Of a stretch of 6,005 nucleotides of DNA, positions 1 through 5,638 are shown piece after piece. The notes below the pieces were generated by a model. That model was given only the letters and a program-made list of their open reading frames with translations, ran no database searches and was not told the origin of the DNA. Source of the DNA: an uncultured Oxalobacteraceae bacterium (GTDB lineage Bacteria; Pseudomonadota; Gammaproteobacteria; Burkholderiales; Burkholderiaceae_D); assembly GCA_937996605.1 (NCBI GenBank), contig CALKVB010000148.1, positions 1 through 6,005 of the forward strand, in the 5' to 3' direction. Position numbers and translations under genes: made by a program. Position 1 is the first letter of the stretch, and every line of letters begins with the position of its first letter.

Positions 1-822
1 ATTTTTATCAAGATAGGGTGTGAAGTGAGTTGGTTTAGGCGCTGAATTGGCCTCAAACCAAAAATGGAACCAAGTACATTCAGAATCCAACAATGATTGC
101 CAACCGGGCTCTCGTGGCCCTGAGCAACTCATGCTACCTGCATGCGGCGTTTCGCGACGAATGGCATTACTTATTGGCACGAAAAATTCATCCTCGCTGG
201 CAAAAGCGGCGGTACGGCCGTTATAAATAAAGAAGCGTGGACTCGGTTTCCAATCGTCAATCACACCTACCACAGTGTATTCTCCGTTCATCATGCGAAT
301 TTTTTGTCCAACAGGATTCACCGCACCGAATAATTGTTCCGCTTTCTTGCGACTAAACACCACCACATCGGCGGCACTGCGATCTTCCGCCTCACGCCAA
401 GCTTGTCCATATAAAAAGGGCACATCAAACATCGCAAAAAAATCAACACTGGTGGCAATGCCATCAAGACCAGTAACCCCAAGCTCTTTGCGTGCTGGTT
501 CCACCACACCATTGATGCCATACATCGCAGCGCGTCGCACACCTTGCTTGCTATTTAAGAATGCCATCGCATCTTTGTAGGTTAATTGATGATCCGAATA
601 ACTTTGGCCTGGCACATAGCCTTCCTTAGGATTCACATCCACTACAGGCGCAAACAAACGTTCACTTTTCTGCGGAATAGGATCACCCGACATCACATGC
701 AAAATGGTCAGTGTCGACACACTCGCTGCGACACCTATCGCAAGTATCAACACCATCAAAGCAGTGAGTGCAGGATTGCGGCGCAAGCTCCTTACGCCAA
801 GCAAAAAATAATATTGCAGCAT
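1..822 (-). CDS. ABC transporter permease, FtsX/MacB type (N-terminal 274 residues, cut by window edge)
   Basis: The frame is open from an ATG at 822 to position 1 with no stop, so the gene continues past the left edge. The visible protein starts MLQYYFLLGVRSLRRNPALT, a short amphipathic cytoplasmic start, followed by one membrane segment at about residues 20-43. A long periplasmic stretch then follows, as in MacB_PCD/FtsX permeases, where a periplasmic core lies between TM1 and the remaining helices. The segment around 152-190 (VVVFSRKKAEQLFG, NPVGQKI, YTVVGVIDD) is the typical core pattern of this family. Two cysteines, C233 and C249, lie in the periplasmic part and could pair. GGGAGA lies 6 bases before the ATG, and only 17 bases separate it from the ATPase stop, so it is surely co-transcribed. 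Role by family: energy-coupled export, or mechanical transmission to a periplasmic adaptor. Substrate unknown. The missing C-terminus should hold three more helices. Confidence 0.9.
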   Translation of the reverse strand, partial: MLQYYFLLGVRSLRRNPALTALMVLILAIGVAASVSTLTILHVMSGDPIPQKSERLFAPVVDVNPKEGYVPGQSYSDHQLTYKDAMAFLNSKQGVRRAAMYGINGVVEPARKELGVTGLDGIATSVDFFAMFDVPFLYGQAWREAEDRSAADVVVFSRKKAEQLFGAVNPVGQKIRMMNGEYTVVGVIDDWKPSPRFFIYNGRTAAFASEDEFFVPISNAIRRETPHAGSMSCSGPREPGWQSLLDSECTWFHFWFEANSAPKPTHFTPYLDKN

Positions 823-839
823 ACTGATTCTCCCAAGGC

Positions 840-1556
840 TCAAGCAGATTGTGCGATCGATGGCTCAACCACTAGACTTGGTGCTTTGCGCACCAAATCA
901 GACACTTGGCCATCGATGATGTGCACATTACGTTGCGAACGCAATGCTAGCTCTGGGTCATGTGTCACCATTAGAATCGTGGTACCGCGGGCATTAATCT
1001 CTTCCAATAATTCCATCACGCTGCGCGCCATTTGTGTATCGAGGTTTCCCGTAGGTTCATCGGCTAACAACAATTTAGGCGAGCCCGCCAAAGCACGTGC
1101 GATTGCCACGCGTTGTTGCTGACCACCTGACAGTTCCGCTGGATAATGTTTCATACGCGAAGACAAACCAACTTGGGCTAATGCATCTTCGATACGCTCT
1201 TTGCGTTCTTTGGCTGGCAAGCCGCGATAGCGCAGAGGTACATCGACGTTGTCGAACAAATTCAAATCAGGAATCAGATTAAAGCCTTGAAATATAAAGC
1301 CCAGCTTCTCATTACGCATTTGAGTGCGCGCGCTATCGTTCATACCCGTGACATTGACGCCATCCAGATAGTATTCACCGCCAGTGAAATCTTCGAGCAA
1401 TCCAGCGATATTTAAGAAAGTGGTTTTACCTGAACCGGATGGGCCTGTGACTGTCACAAACTCACCTTGTTTGACATGAATTTCAAAACCACGCAGCGCA
1501 TGGGTTTCTATCATGTGGGTGCGATAAACCTTGCTTAAATTTTTCATATGTAACAT
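840..1556 (-). CDS. ABC transporter ATP-binding protein, LolD/MacB-N family
   Basis: This 238-residue protein is a complete stand-alone nucleotide-binding domain of the size usual for LolD-like ATPases. Visible motifs in order: Walker A GPSGSGKT (38-45), Q-loop Gln90 in FIFQGFNLIP, signature LSGGQ (142-146), Walker B LLLADE with catalytic Glu167, D-loop NLD (171-173) and switch His199 in VTHD. All residues needed for ATP binding and hydrolysis are present. The GFNLIPDLNLFDNV stretch after the Q-loop is characteristic of the MacB/LolD/FtsE group that pairs with FtsX-type permeases. It lies between the adaptor gene (56-base gap) and the permease gene (17-base gap) and should form the cytoplasmic homodimer of the transporter. 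The ATG at 1556 is chosen because AAAGGA lies 6 bases before it; a second ATG three codons in is less well placed. Whether the substrate is a peptide, lipid or drug cannot be told from the ATPase. Confidence 0.95.
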   Translation of the reverse strand: MLHMKNLSKVYRTHMIETHALRGFEIHVKQGEFVTVTGPSGSGKTTFLNIAGLLEDFTGGEYYLDGVNVTGMNDSARTQMRNEKLGFIFQGFNLIPDLNLFDNVDVPLRYRGLPAKERKERIEDALAQVGLSSRMKHYPAELSGGQQQRVAIARALAGSPKLLLADEPTGNLDTQMARSVMELLEEINARGTTILMVTHDPELALRSQRNVHIIDGQVSDLVRKAPSLVVEPSIAQSA

Positions 1557-1588
1557 CGTGATTCCTTTCGCGCTTGAGGCGCCTTGTG

Positions 1589-1615
1589 GCTGATTTAGCT
1601 GATTTTGCAGATTTA
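1589..1615. repeat. Three tandem 9-bp units between adaptor and ATPase genes
   Basis: On the plus strand three consecutive 9-mers read GCTGATTTA, GCTGATTTT and GCAGATTTA. The third runs into the complement of the adaptor's TAA stop codon. Units differ at one or two positions. They fill most of the left part of the 56-base gap between the adaptor and ATPase genes. A unit of 9 keeps reading frame, so this may be slippage at the end of the adaptor gene. No function is evident. Confidence 0.6.
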
Positions 1616-2881
1616 GTTGTTTAAAGAAATTGTGGTTGCGTTTTCAAATTGGTCAGTACCAGCAACAACGATCTTGTCGCCTTCTTTTAACCCTTCCAGA
1701 ATTTCTACCGCTGAGATACTCGTGGCGCCTAGTTTGAAGGGACGACGTACCGCAATATTATTTTCAACGATGTAGACAAAGCGACCACCTTCACTCTCAA
1801 CAAAGGGGCCACGCGCTACCATCAAGACATTCGGGCGCTCTTCAATCAAAAGCCGTGCAGAAACGCGTTGGCTTTGACGTAAACCGGCTGGTTGTGCGCC
1901 ATCGAAACGTACTCGTGCCAGCACTTGGTTCTTGACCACCTCTGGAGAAATCGCCGACAGCTTGCCCTTGGTCATATTGCCGTTAATACTGATTTCAGCT
2001 GTCATTCCTATGCCTAGATCTGCGGCGAAAGACTCTGGCACTTCGAGTTCAACTTCCAGCTGAGACAAATCGACTAAGGTCATCAATGCAGTATTCGCTG
2101 CTACCACACTGCGGTTGGCAACCGATAAAGTTCCTACCATGCCATCGACCGGCGCTTTGAGTTTTAACTCTTCAACTTTACGTTTCGCATCGTCGCGTAC
2201 AAGACGCTGTTGTTCGAGTTGAGCGACCTTAGTTTTGAGATTGAGGTCAACATCTTCGCCCTCTAATTGAGTCGCTGCGGCGGCATGCTTGGCGCGAATT
2301 TCCGCCGTCTTTAAGGCATCTTGGGCTTTGGCATAATCGATTTTTGAAATCACACCAGAAAGCCCTGCTTGTTCAACCCGTTCAAAGGTTCGCGCTGCGG
2401 TAATACGTTCGATCTCCGCTTGATCTGCGTCGCGTTGTGCAATCAATTTCTGTTTGCGCGCCAAGATACGTTGGCGTGAAACTTCGGCCTCTAATTGATC
2501 GTAATTGGCTTGCTCACGTTTGAGTAAATTGGTGAGGTCGGGCGATTCGAGCTCAGCCACGATATCACCTTTTTTTACCATATCACCGGCCTTCACTTTT
2601 AGTGTAACCGTACTCGACGCGGTGGAGTAAAGGGTTGGACTAATGGCCGCCACCATGCGGCCATTGACCGCGACATCACGCACCAAATTACCACGGGTAA
2701 CTGCAGCTATTTTGATACGAGCGCCACTGATCGATTTGCTGCTCTTGCTGAACCCGCGTACCAAGATAAAGCTGGTCGCAACTAAAGCGATACTGATGAC
2801 AACACCAATAATGAGCTTTTTGCGCTGCCAAATCGGTGCTTGAGCGATGACTTGGTCCTGTCCTGAGGTATCTCGAATCAT
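1613..2881 (-). CDS. Periplasmic adaptor (membrane fusion protein) of an ABC efflux system, HlyD/MacA-like
   Basis: The 422-residue protein has one N-terminal membrane anchor at about residues 23-41, preceded by a basic QRKK stretch, so it should sit in the inner membrane with its bulk in the periplasm. The domains follow the usual adaptor order. A first lipoyl half (about 88-115, with VKAGDMVKKGDIVAELESP) is followed by a long charged alpha-helical hairpin (about 118-238, rich in K, E, R, Q and A). The second lipoyl half starts at LKAPVDGMVG (241-250). A beta-barrel domain (about 275-346) and a membrane-proximal domain (about 350-420, with LKEGDKIVVAGTD) complete it. Such proteins bridge an inner-membrane transporter to an outer-membrane TolC-type channel; no channel gene is visible here. 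It is the first gene of the adaptor-ATPase-permease unit. AGGA lies 6 bases before the ATG at 2881, and a sigma-54 promoter lies just upstream. The lack of an RND pump and the adjacent ATPase and permease favour a MacA-like role. Confidence 0.92.
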   Translation of the reverse strand: MIRDTSGQDQVIAQAPIWQRKKLIIGVVISIALVATSFILVRGFSKSSKSISGARIKIAAVTRGNLVRDVAVNGRMVAAISPTLYSTASSTVTLKVKAGDMVKKGDIVAELESPDLTNLLKREQANYDQLEAEVSRQRILARKQKLIAQRDADQAEIERITAARTFERVEQAGLSGVISKIDYAKAQDALKTAEIRAKHAAAATQLEGEDVDLNLKTKVAQLEQQRLVRDDAKRKVEELKLKAPVDGMVGTLSVANRSVVAANTALMTLVDLSQLEVELEVPESFAADLGIGMTAEISINGNMTKGKLSAISPEVVKNQVLARVRFDGAQPAGLRQSQRVSARLLIEERPNVLMVARGPFVESEGGRFVYIVENNIAVRRPFKLGATSISAVEILEGLKEGDKIVVAGTDQFENATTISLNN

Positions 2882-2920
2882 ATTGCTTCCTGAAAAGGTT
2901 ACGGCTGATAACAGCTATTT

Positions 2921-2937
2921 AGCAGGAAGCGTGCCAA
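2921..2937 (-). promoter_or_regulatory. Sigma-54 (-24/-12) promoter of the ABC transporter operon
   Basis: Read on the minus strand the element is TTGGCACGCTTCCTGCT. It matches the RpoN consensus TGGCACG-N4-TTGCW at every fixed position except the first T of TTGC, which is C. The invariant GG and GC are separated by exactly 10 bases. Counting 12 bases from the GC puts the predicted start site near 2910, giving a 29-base leader that contains the adaptor's Shine-Dalgarno and ends at the ATG at 2881. Position, strand and spacing all fit a real promoter. Such promoters need an AAA+ enhancer-binding activator, which is not encoded in the window. Confidence 0.7.
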
Positions 2938-3011
2938 GCAAGAAGATCAAGTTAAGTCATTGATTTATAGACTTAATTTCCATAATTAAAGCGCAATCAT
3001 TCGAAATAAGA

Positions 3012-3046
3012 TTGTCCACACCTGGCAGCGGACAAGGCTCGGACAG
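3012..3046. promoter_or_regulatory. Possible enhancer/activator binding site (inverted repeat TTGTCC-N12-GGACAA plus a third half-site)
   Basis: A perfect 6-base inverted repeat, TTGTCC at 3012-3017 and GGACAA at 3030-3035, is followed by a further half-site GGACAG at 3041-3046. The last two start 11 bases apart, about one helical turn. The dyad lies roughly 102-125 bases upstream of the predicted sigma-54 start site, within the range where sigma-54 activators usually bind. It does not look like a terminator, since no T-run follows on either strand. The assignment as an activator site is inference from position and symmetry. Confidence 0.4.
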
Positions 3047-3116
3047 AGTTGAGAGACGTAAACATTTCCCAATCTTCAACTTAGTTTGCGCCGTATTTTG
3101 CGTCGCATTCTTCAAC

Positions 3117-4949
3117 CTATGCGGCGAAATCAGGATCACTCACGCCGATTAAGCCAATAGCCAATTTGGTGTCGCTGGCAGTGACTGCCGCAGCAATTAA
3201 CACACCGCGTTGAAAGTTCTCTTCTGGGGTAAAGTAGCTAATACCCTGCTCAATGGCAAAATAGTTGGCAACCGCGAATTTATTATCGAGTAAATTGGCC
3301 ACCCAGCCATAGCTAGCATCATTCTTAAAACCATGAGCAGCATTCAAAATGGAATTCACCAAAGTGCCCCTAGTTTCAGCCCCAATACTGCCTTCCGGCT
3401 TACTCAATGCATTACTCCAATAGTCGAGGCCACTTTGATCGACTTCACTTCGTCCTAGTACGTTTTTATAAATCGTCTTAATGAAATCAGTGTTCGACAT
3501 TGCTGAACTATAGCCAGTCAATACGTTAAAAGTTGGACTAATCGCCGCCGAGTAAAACGATTTACCTATCGTATCGATACTTACGCCATTCTTAAATTGC
3601 GTAAGCCAATAATTCATTCCTTCTGCGTCGGGGATACGATTAAAATAGGCAACATACAGCTCAGCTATATTTTTCACCGCGCTCATTCCGACAGATCGTG
3701 CAATTTGCCCTATCGTCAGATCAATTCTCATGTCATGAAACTCTAAGCGTTCAATCGACTTCATTGAGTCATGATCAAATTTTCGAAGCTTACTTTGCGC
3801 GTCAAATTCCAAACCTACATCGCCTTCTGATTTGCGCAGAGTGTAGTCATTGCGATTATCTTTAAAGATCGCTGTATCAAAGCCAGCGTCACCATCGATA
3901 ATGTCATACCCAGCATCGCCAAAAATACGATTGTCGAGTTTATTCCCAGTTAAATGATCATCTAGTGGCGAACCATTGACATTCTCAATCCAGGTTTCAT
4001 AGTCAATCGAAATATTGTTAAGCGCATTTTCTAACTCTCCTTTGTCAGACACATTATGCGTACCGACCGATAGATCTGAACCTGGCGTCAAATTAACCTC
4101 GACTCCTTGCATACGGAGCTTGGTCGTGTCATTCACGTCAAAAAATTTCACTCGACCATTGCTTATTCCAGAAAAATCTAAGGTGTCGACACCACCAGTA
4201 TCATTCACCAAAATTAATTTAAAACCGTCTGTATTTGCAAAATGATAGACGTCATCACCGGCATGATAGGCGCGTCCACCATACAAAAACCGCAAAGCGA
4301 GCATATCGTATTTGCCGAAGAAAATACGCTCCTGCCCTTGCGGCACCTCGGCATAGGACATGATGGTATTGAGGACCGTATCCTCAGCACTGGCTAAGAA
4401 ATTTTGCAGCTCCGGCTTTGAAATCTCTCCCGCATTGTAGTTACCTGGGTGTTTGAGACCCAAAGTGTGACCAATCTCATGTACTAAGGTTGACCAACTA
4501 AAATTTCCGGGAACCAGATTATCAGTCGCTTCGAAGCTATCAATATTTAAATACAGATCGCCCGCAGAATCCGATAAACCAGGCAAGTAGGCATACCCAG
4601 AGCTTATTCCGCGCTGCGAGTTATTGCCGAATCGTAGTTGGCCAAAACTGGTAACGGTGTCATCTACCTCAACAAAATCGAGACCAATCTGCTGTGAAAT
4701 TAGATGCAAGATCTCTCTGGTTGCCGCTTTCTGGGTTTCAGTGAAAGAAATAAATCCATTCTGATCTTCTGGTGCCGCGTAACTTGGCACTGCATTCATA
4801 AAACTAAAACTAACTATGGTCGCTGTGCCGAGTTTATCGTTCGCATTCCAGCGCGAAGCCAATGATTCCAGTAGGACGTCAATGCGGTAATCGCCGCTGT
4901 ACGGAAACGGAATCACCGTTTCTTTTTGTGGTGGAATGGTTGTCGGCAT
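3117..4949 (-). CDS. Serralysin-type zinc metalloprotease (M10B) with RTX repeats and C-terminal DUF4214 region
   Basis: The 610-residue protein has the metzincin zinc site HEIGHTLGLKH at 157-167 (ligands His157, His161, His167; catalytic Glu158), continuing into PGNYNAG as in serralysins. A Met-turn, IMSY, lies at 196-199, and its Tyr is the usual extra ligand. The region before it (about 20-150, with SRWN, GTATIVSFSFM, GQLRFGNN and SGYAYLPG) is the normal M10B catalytic fold. Residues about 325-361 hold a short degenerate RTX block (LTGNKLDNRIFGDAGYDIID, then GDAGFD), probably calcium binding. Residues about 426-540 contain two DUF4214-like units (LYVAYFNRIPDAEGMNYW and IYKNVLGRSEVDQSGLDYW), followed by a tail of about 70 residues. 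There is no signal peptide, which fits type I secretion, but no secretion genes or inhibitor are nearby. The ATG at 4949 has no clear Shine-Dalgarno; it is chosen because the N-terminus fits the family and the next Met (51) is inside the domain. Expected role: extracellular proteolysis. Confidence 0.9.
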   Translation of the reverse strand: MPTTIPPQKETVIPFPYSGDYRIDVLLESLASRWNANDKLGTATIVSFSFMNAVPSYAAPEDQNGFISFTETQKAATREILHLISQQIGLDFVEVDDTVTSFGQLRFGNNSQRGISSGYAYLPGLSDSAGDLYLNIDSFEATDNLVPGNFSWSTLVHEIGHTLGLKHPGNYNAGEISKPELQNFLASAEDTVLNTIMSYAEVPQGQERIFFGKYDMLALRFLYGGRAYHAGDDVYHFANTDGFKLILVNDTGGVDTLDFSGISNGRVKFFDVNDTTKLRMQGVEVNLTPGSDLSVGTHNVSDKGELENALNNISIDYETWIENVNGSPLDDHLTGNKLDNRIFGDAGYDIIDGDAGFDTAIFKDNRNDYTLRKSEGDVGLEFDAQSKLRKFDHDSMKSIERLEFHDMRIDLTIGQIARSVGMSAVKNIAELYVAYFNRIPDAEGMNYWLTQFKNGVSIDTIGKSFYSAAISPTFNVLTGYSSAMSNTDFIKTIYKNVLGRSEVDQSGLDYWSNALSKPEGSIGAETRGTLVNSILNAAHGFKNDASYGWVANLLDNKFAVANYFAIEQGISYFTPEENFQRGVLIAAAVTASDTKLAIGLIGVSDPDFAA

Positions 4950-4995
4950 AAATTCTGAAGAAACCTATCGATGAATGGCATTAGGACGATGCTCA

Positions 4996-5025
4996 ATAGT
5001 AAGCTCTATCGAGGACAGAAAGCAA
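4996..5025 (-). promoter_or_regulatory. Weak candidate sigma-70 promoter for the protease gene
   Basis: On the minus strand TTGCTT (5025-5020) and TACTAT (5001-4996) are 18 bases apart, about 47 bases before the protease ATG. They match 3 of 6 and 4 of 6 consensus bases. The location is right but the match is poor, and other AT-rich hexamers nearby could serve equally well. Confidence 0.2.
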
Positions 5026-5068
5026 TCTAGACGGTATTAACAGCTCTTATTAATCCTAAATCTAGTCG
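5024..5068. repeat. Short direct repeats upstream of the protease gene
   Basis: AATCTAGACG (5024-5033) recurs as AATCTAGTCG (5059-5068), with one mismatch and starts 35 bases apart. Between them TATTAA occurs twice (5035-5040 and 5048-5053). Placed about 75-120 bases before the protease start, they could be regulator sites, but repeats this short in AT-rich DNA can also arise by chance. Confidence 0.35.
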
Positions 5069-5101
5069 CTCAATAAAGTTGTTTGAATAAAGGAGAACTC
5101 A

Positions 5102-5167
5102 ATGAATTTGATACAAACTGATCGTCATTCCAAAGCACCGTCAAATGATAGGCTCACTAGTGCTTAA
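5102..5167 (+). CDS. Possible small protein or leader peptide of 21 residues
   Basis: An ATG at 5102 opens 21 codons ending in TAA at 5165-5167. The peptide begins MNLIQTDRHSK and is hydrophilic, with no membrane segment or signal sequence. The reason to list it is its ribosome site: AAAGGAGA ends just before the sequence ACTCA and the ATG, so AGGAG sits 6 bases upstream, stronger than the site of the adjacent protease gene. It is the only plus-strand candidate in the window and diverges from the protease. I recognise no homologue and see no clear promoter. It could be a true small gene, the first codons of a deleted gene, or chance. Confidence 0.3.
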   Translation: MNLIQTDRHSKAPSNDRLTSA

Positions 5168-5182
5168 GATCACAATGAAACG

Positions 5183-5197
5183 TTCAAATCATTTGAA
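5183..5197. promoter_or_regulatory. Perfect palindrome TTCAAAT-C-ATTTGAA, possible operator
   Basis: Two 7-base arms form an exact inverted repeat around a single central C. The one-base centre makes a dimeric protein site more likely than an RNA hairpin. It lies in the gap between the SMR-type gene and the protease, 16 bases after the mini-ORF's stop. No regulator is encoded in the window, so the binding protein is unknown. Confidence 0.35.
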
Positions 5198-5220
5198 AAA
5201 TGGTGCTACATGACATGCAT

Positions 5221-5300
5221 ACCTACTTAAACCGAGACCGCCAGAATTCATCCAAACTCATGTTCTCTATTCAACCAAGCCAGATGCAAATTAAGTAGGT
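5221..5300. repeat. 10-bp inverted repeat flanking the end of the SMR-type gene
   Basis: ACCTACTTAA at 5221-5230 is the exact reverse complement of TTAAGTAGGT at 5291-5300. The second arm contains the last codons and TAA stop of the SMR-type gene. The 60-base spacer is long for a terminator and no T-run follows. It may be a trace of a small rearrangement or a long-loop RNA structure; function unknown. Confidence 0.4.
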
Positions 5301-5638
5301 CGTACCGTGAGAATCAAGATACCGAAAAGAATAAATCCAAGACCGATAATTTTTTGCGTGTCGAAACTATCGCCAAAGATCATTTTACTCAAGACGGCGA
5401 CACACACAAAGGTCAGGCCTGCCATCAAGGGTGAAGCCACGCTTAACGCGGTATTGGACAAAACTTGTAGCGTCAATAAAAAACTGAATCCATACAGCAC
5501 TAAGCTGGCGAATAGATGCCAAGAAAAATAGGTTTGTGGATCAAGCAATTGAAATCCGCGTTGGCTGGCAAATTTCATCATCACTTGCGCGGAGACATTA
5601 CAAATCACGGCGCACAGCGCAAGCAACATCGCATTCAT
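5291..5638 (-). CDS. Small four-helix SMR/EamA-type membrane protein, probable lipid-linked sugar flippase subunit (ArnE/ArnF-like)
   Basis: The 115-residue protein has four hydrophobic segments at about 3-22, 38-60, 66-88 and 96-112, the size and layout of the small multidrug resistance fold. Its first helix, with AQVMMKFA, aligns by eye with EmrE and ArnE. At the place of EmrE's essential proton/drug-binding Glu14 it has Asn14, so drug-proton antiport is unlikely. ArnE-type flippases also lack that Glu. The start codon overlaps the stop of the upstream glycosyltransferase gene (ATGA at 5638-5635), and AGGA lies 6 bases before the ATG, inside that gene. This indicates translational coupling and a shared pathway. 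The expected role is to help a polyprenyl-phosphate sugar cross the inner membrane, as ArnE/F or GtrA do beside their transferases. Such proteins work as dimers, and no second copy is visible. The substrate is unknown. Confidence 0.75.
   Translation of the reverse strand: MNAMLLALCAVICNVSAQVMMKFASQRGFQLLDPQTYFSWHLFASLVLYGFSFLLTLQVLSNTALSVASPLMAGLTFVCVAVLSKMIFGDSFDTQKIIGLGFILFGILILTVRPT

Larger units (their letters stand above)
4950..5290. other. Intergenic region with no large gene, between the protease and the SMR-type gene
   Basis: These 341 bases carry no long reading frame on either strand. They hold the probable protease promoter region, a plus-strand mini-ORF with a strong ribosome site, a perfect 7-1-7 palindrome and several short direct and inverted repeats, each listed separately. 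I see no intrinsic terminator for the minus-strand gene ending at 5291: no GC-rich stem followed by a T-run. No tRNA or transposase remnant was recognised. Confidence 0.7.

Noticed and set aside
318..542. Minus-strand 74-codon frame
   Set aside because: It is another frame inside the permease gene, whose own frame stays open across the whole stretch and gives a family-like protein.
586..1122. Plus-strand 178-codon frame
   Set aside because: It lies antisense to the clearly recognisable permease and ATPase genes, and its composition is that of a shadow frame.
2904..2915. GCTG-ATAA-CAGC hairpin near the predicted sigma-54 start site
   Set aside because: A 4-bp stem is too short to support a regulatory or terminator call.
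2972..2988. TTAATT-TCCAT-AATTAA inverted repeat in the gap before the adaptor gene
   Set aside because: The stem is purely AT and such repeats are common by chance; not a convincing terminator for the protease.
2957..3139. Minus-strand 60-codon frame overlapping the end of the protease gene and the gap
   Set aside because: It starts with GTG inside the protease frame, has no evident family pattern, and lies across the proposed regulatory dyad.
5175..5213. Second mini-ORF of 12 codons after the 21-codon one
   Set aside because: It has no Shine-Dalgarno, is very short, and overlaps the palindrome.
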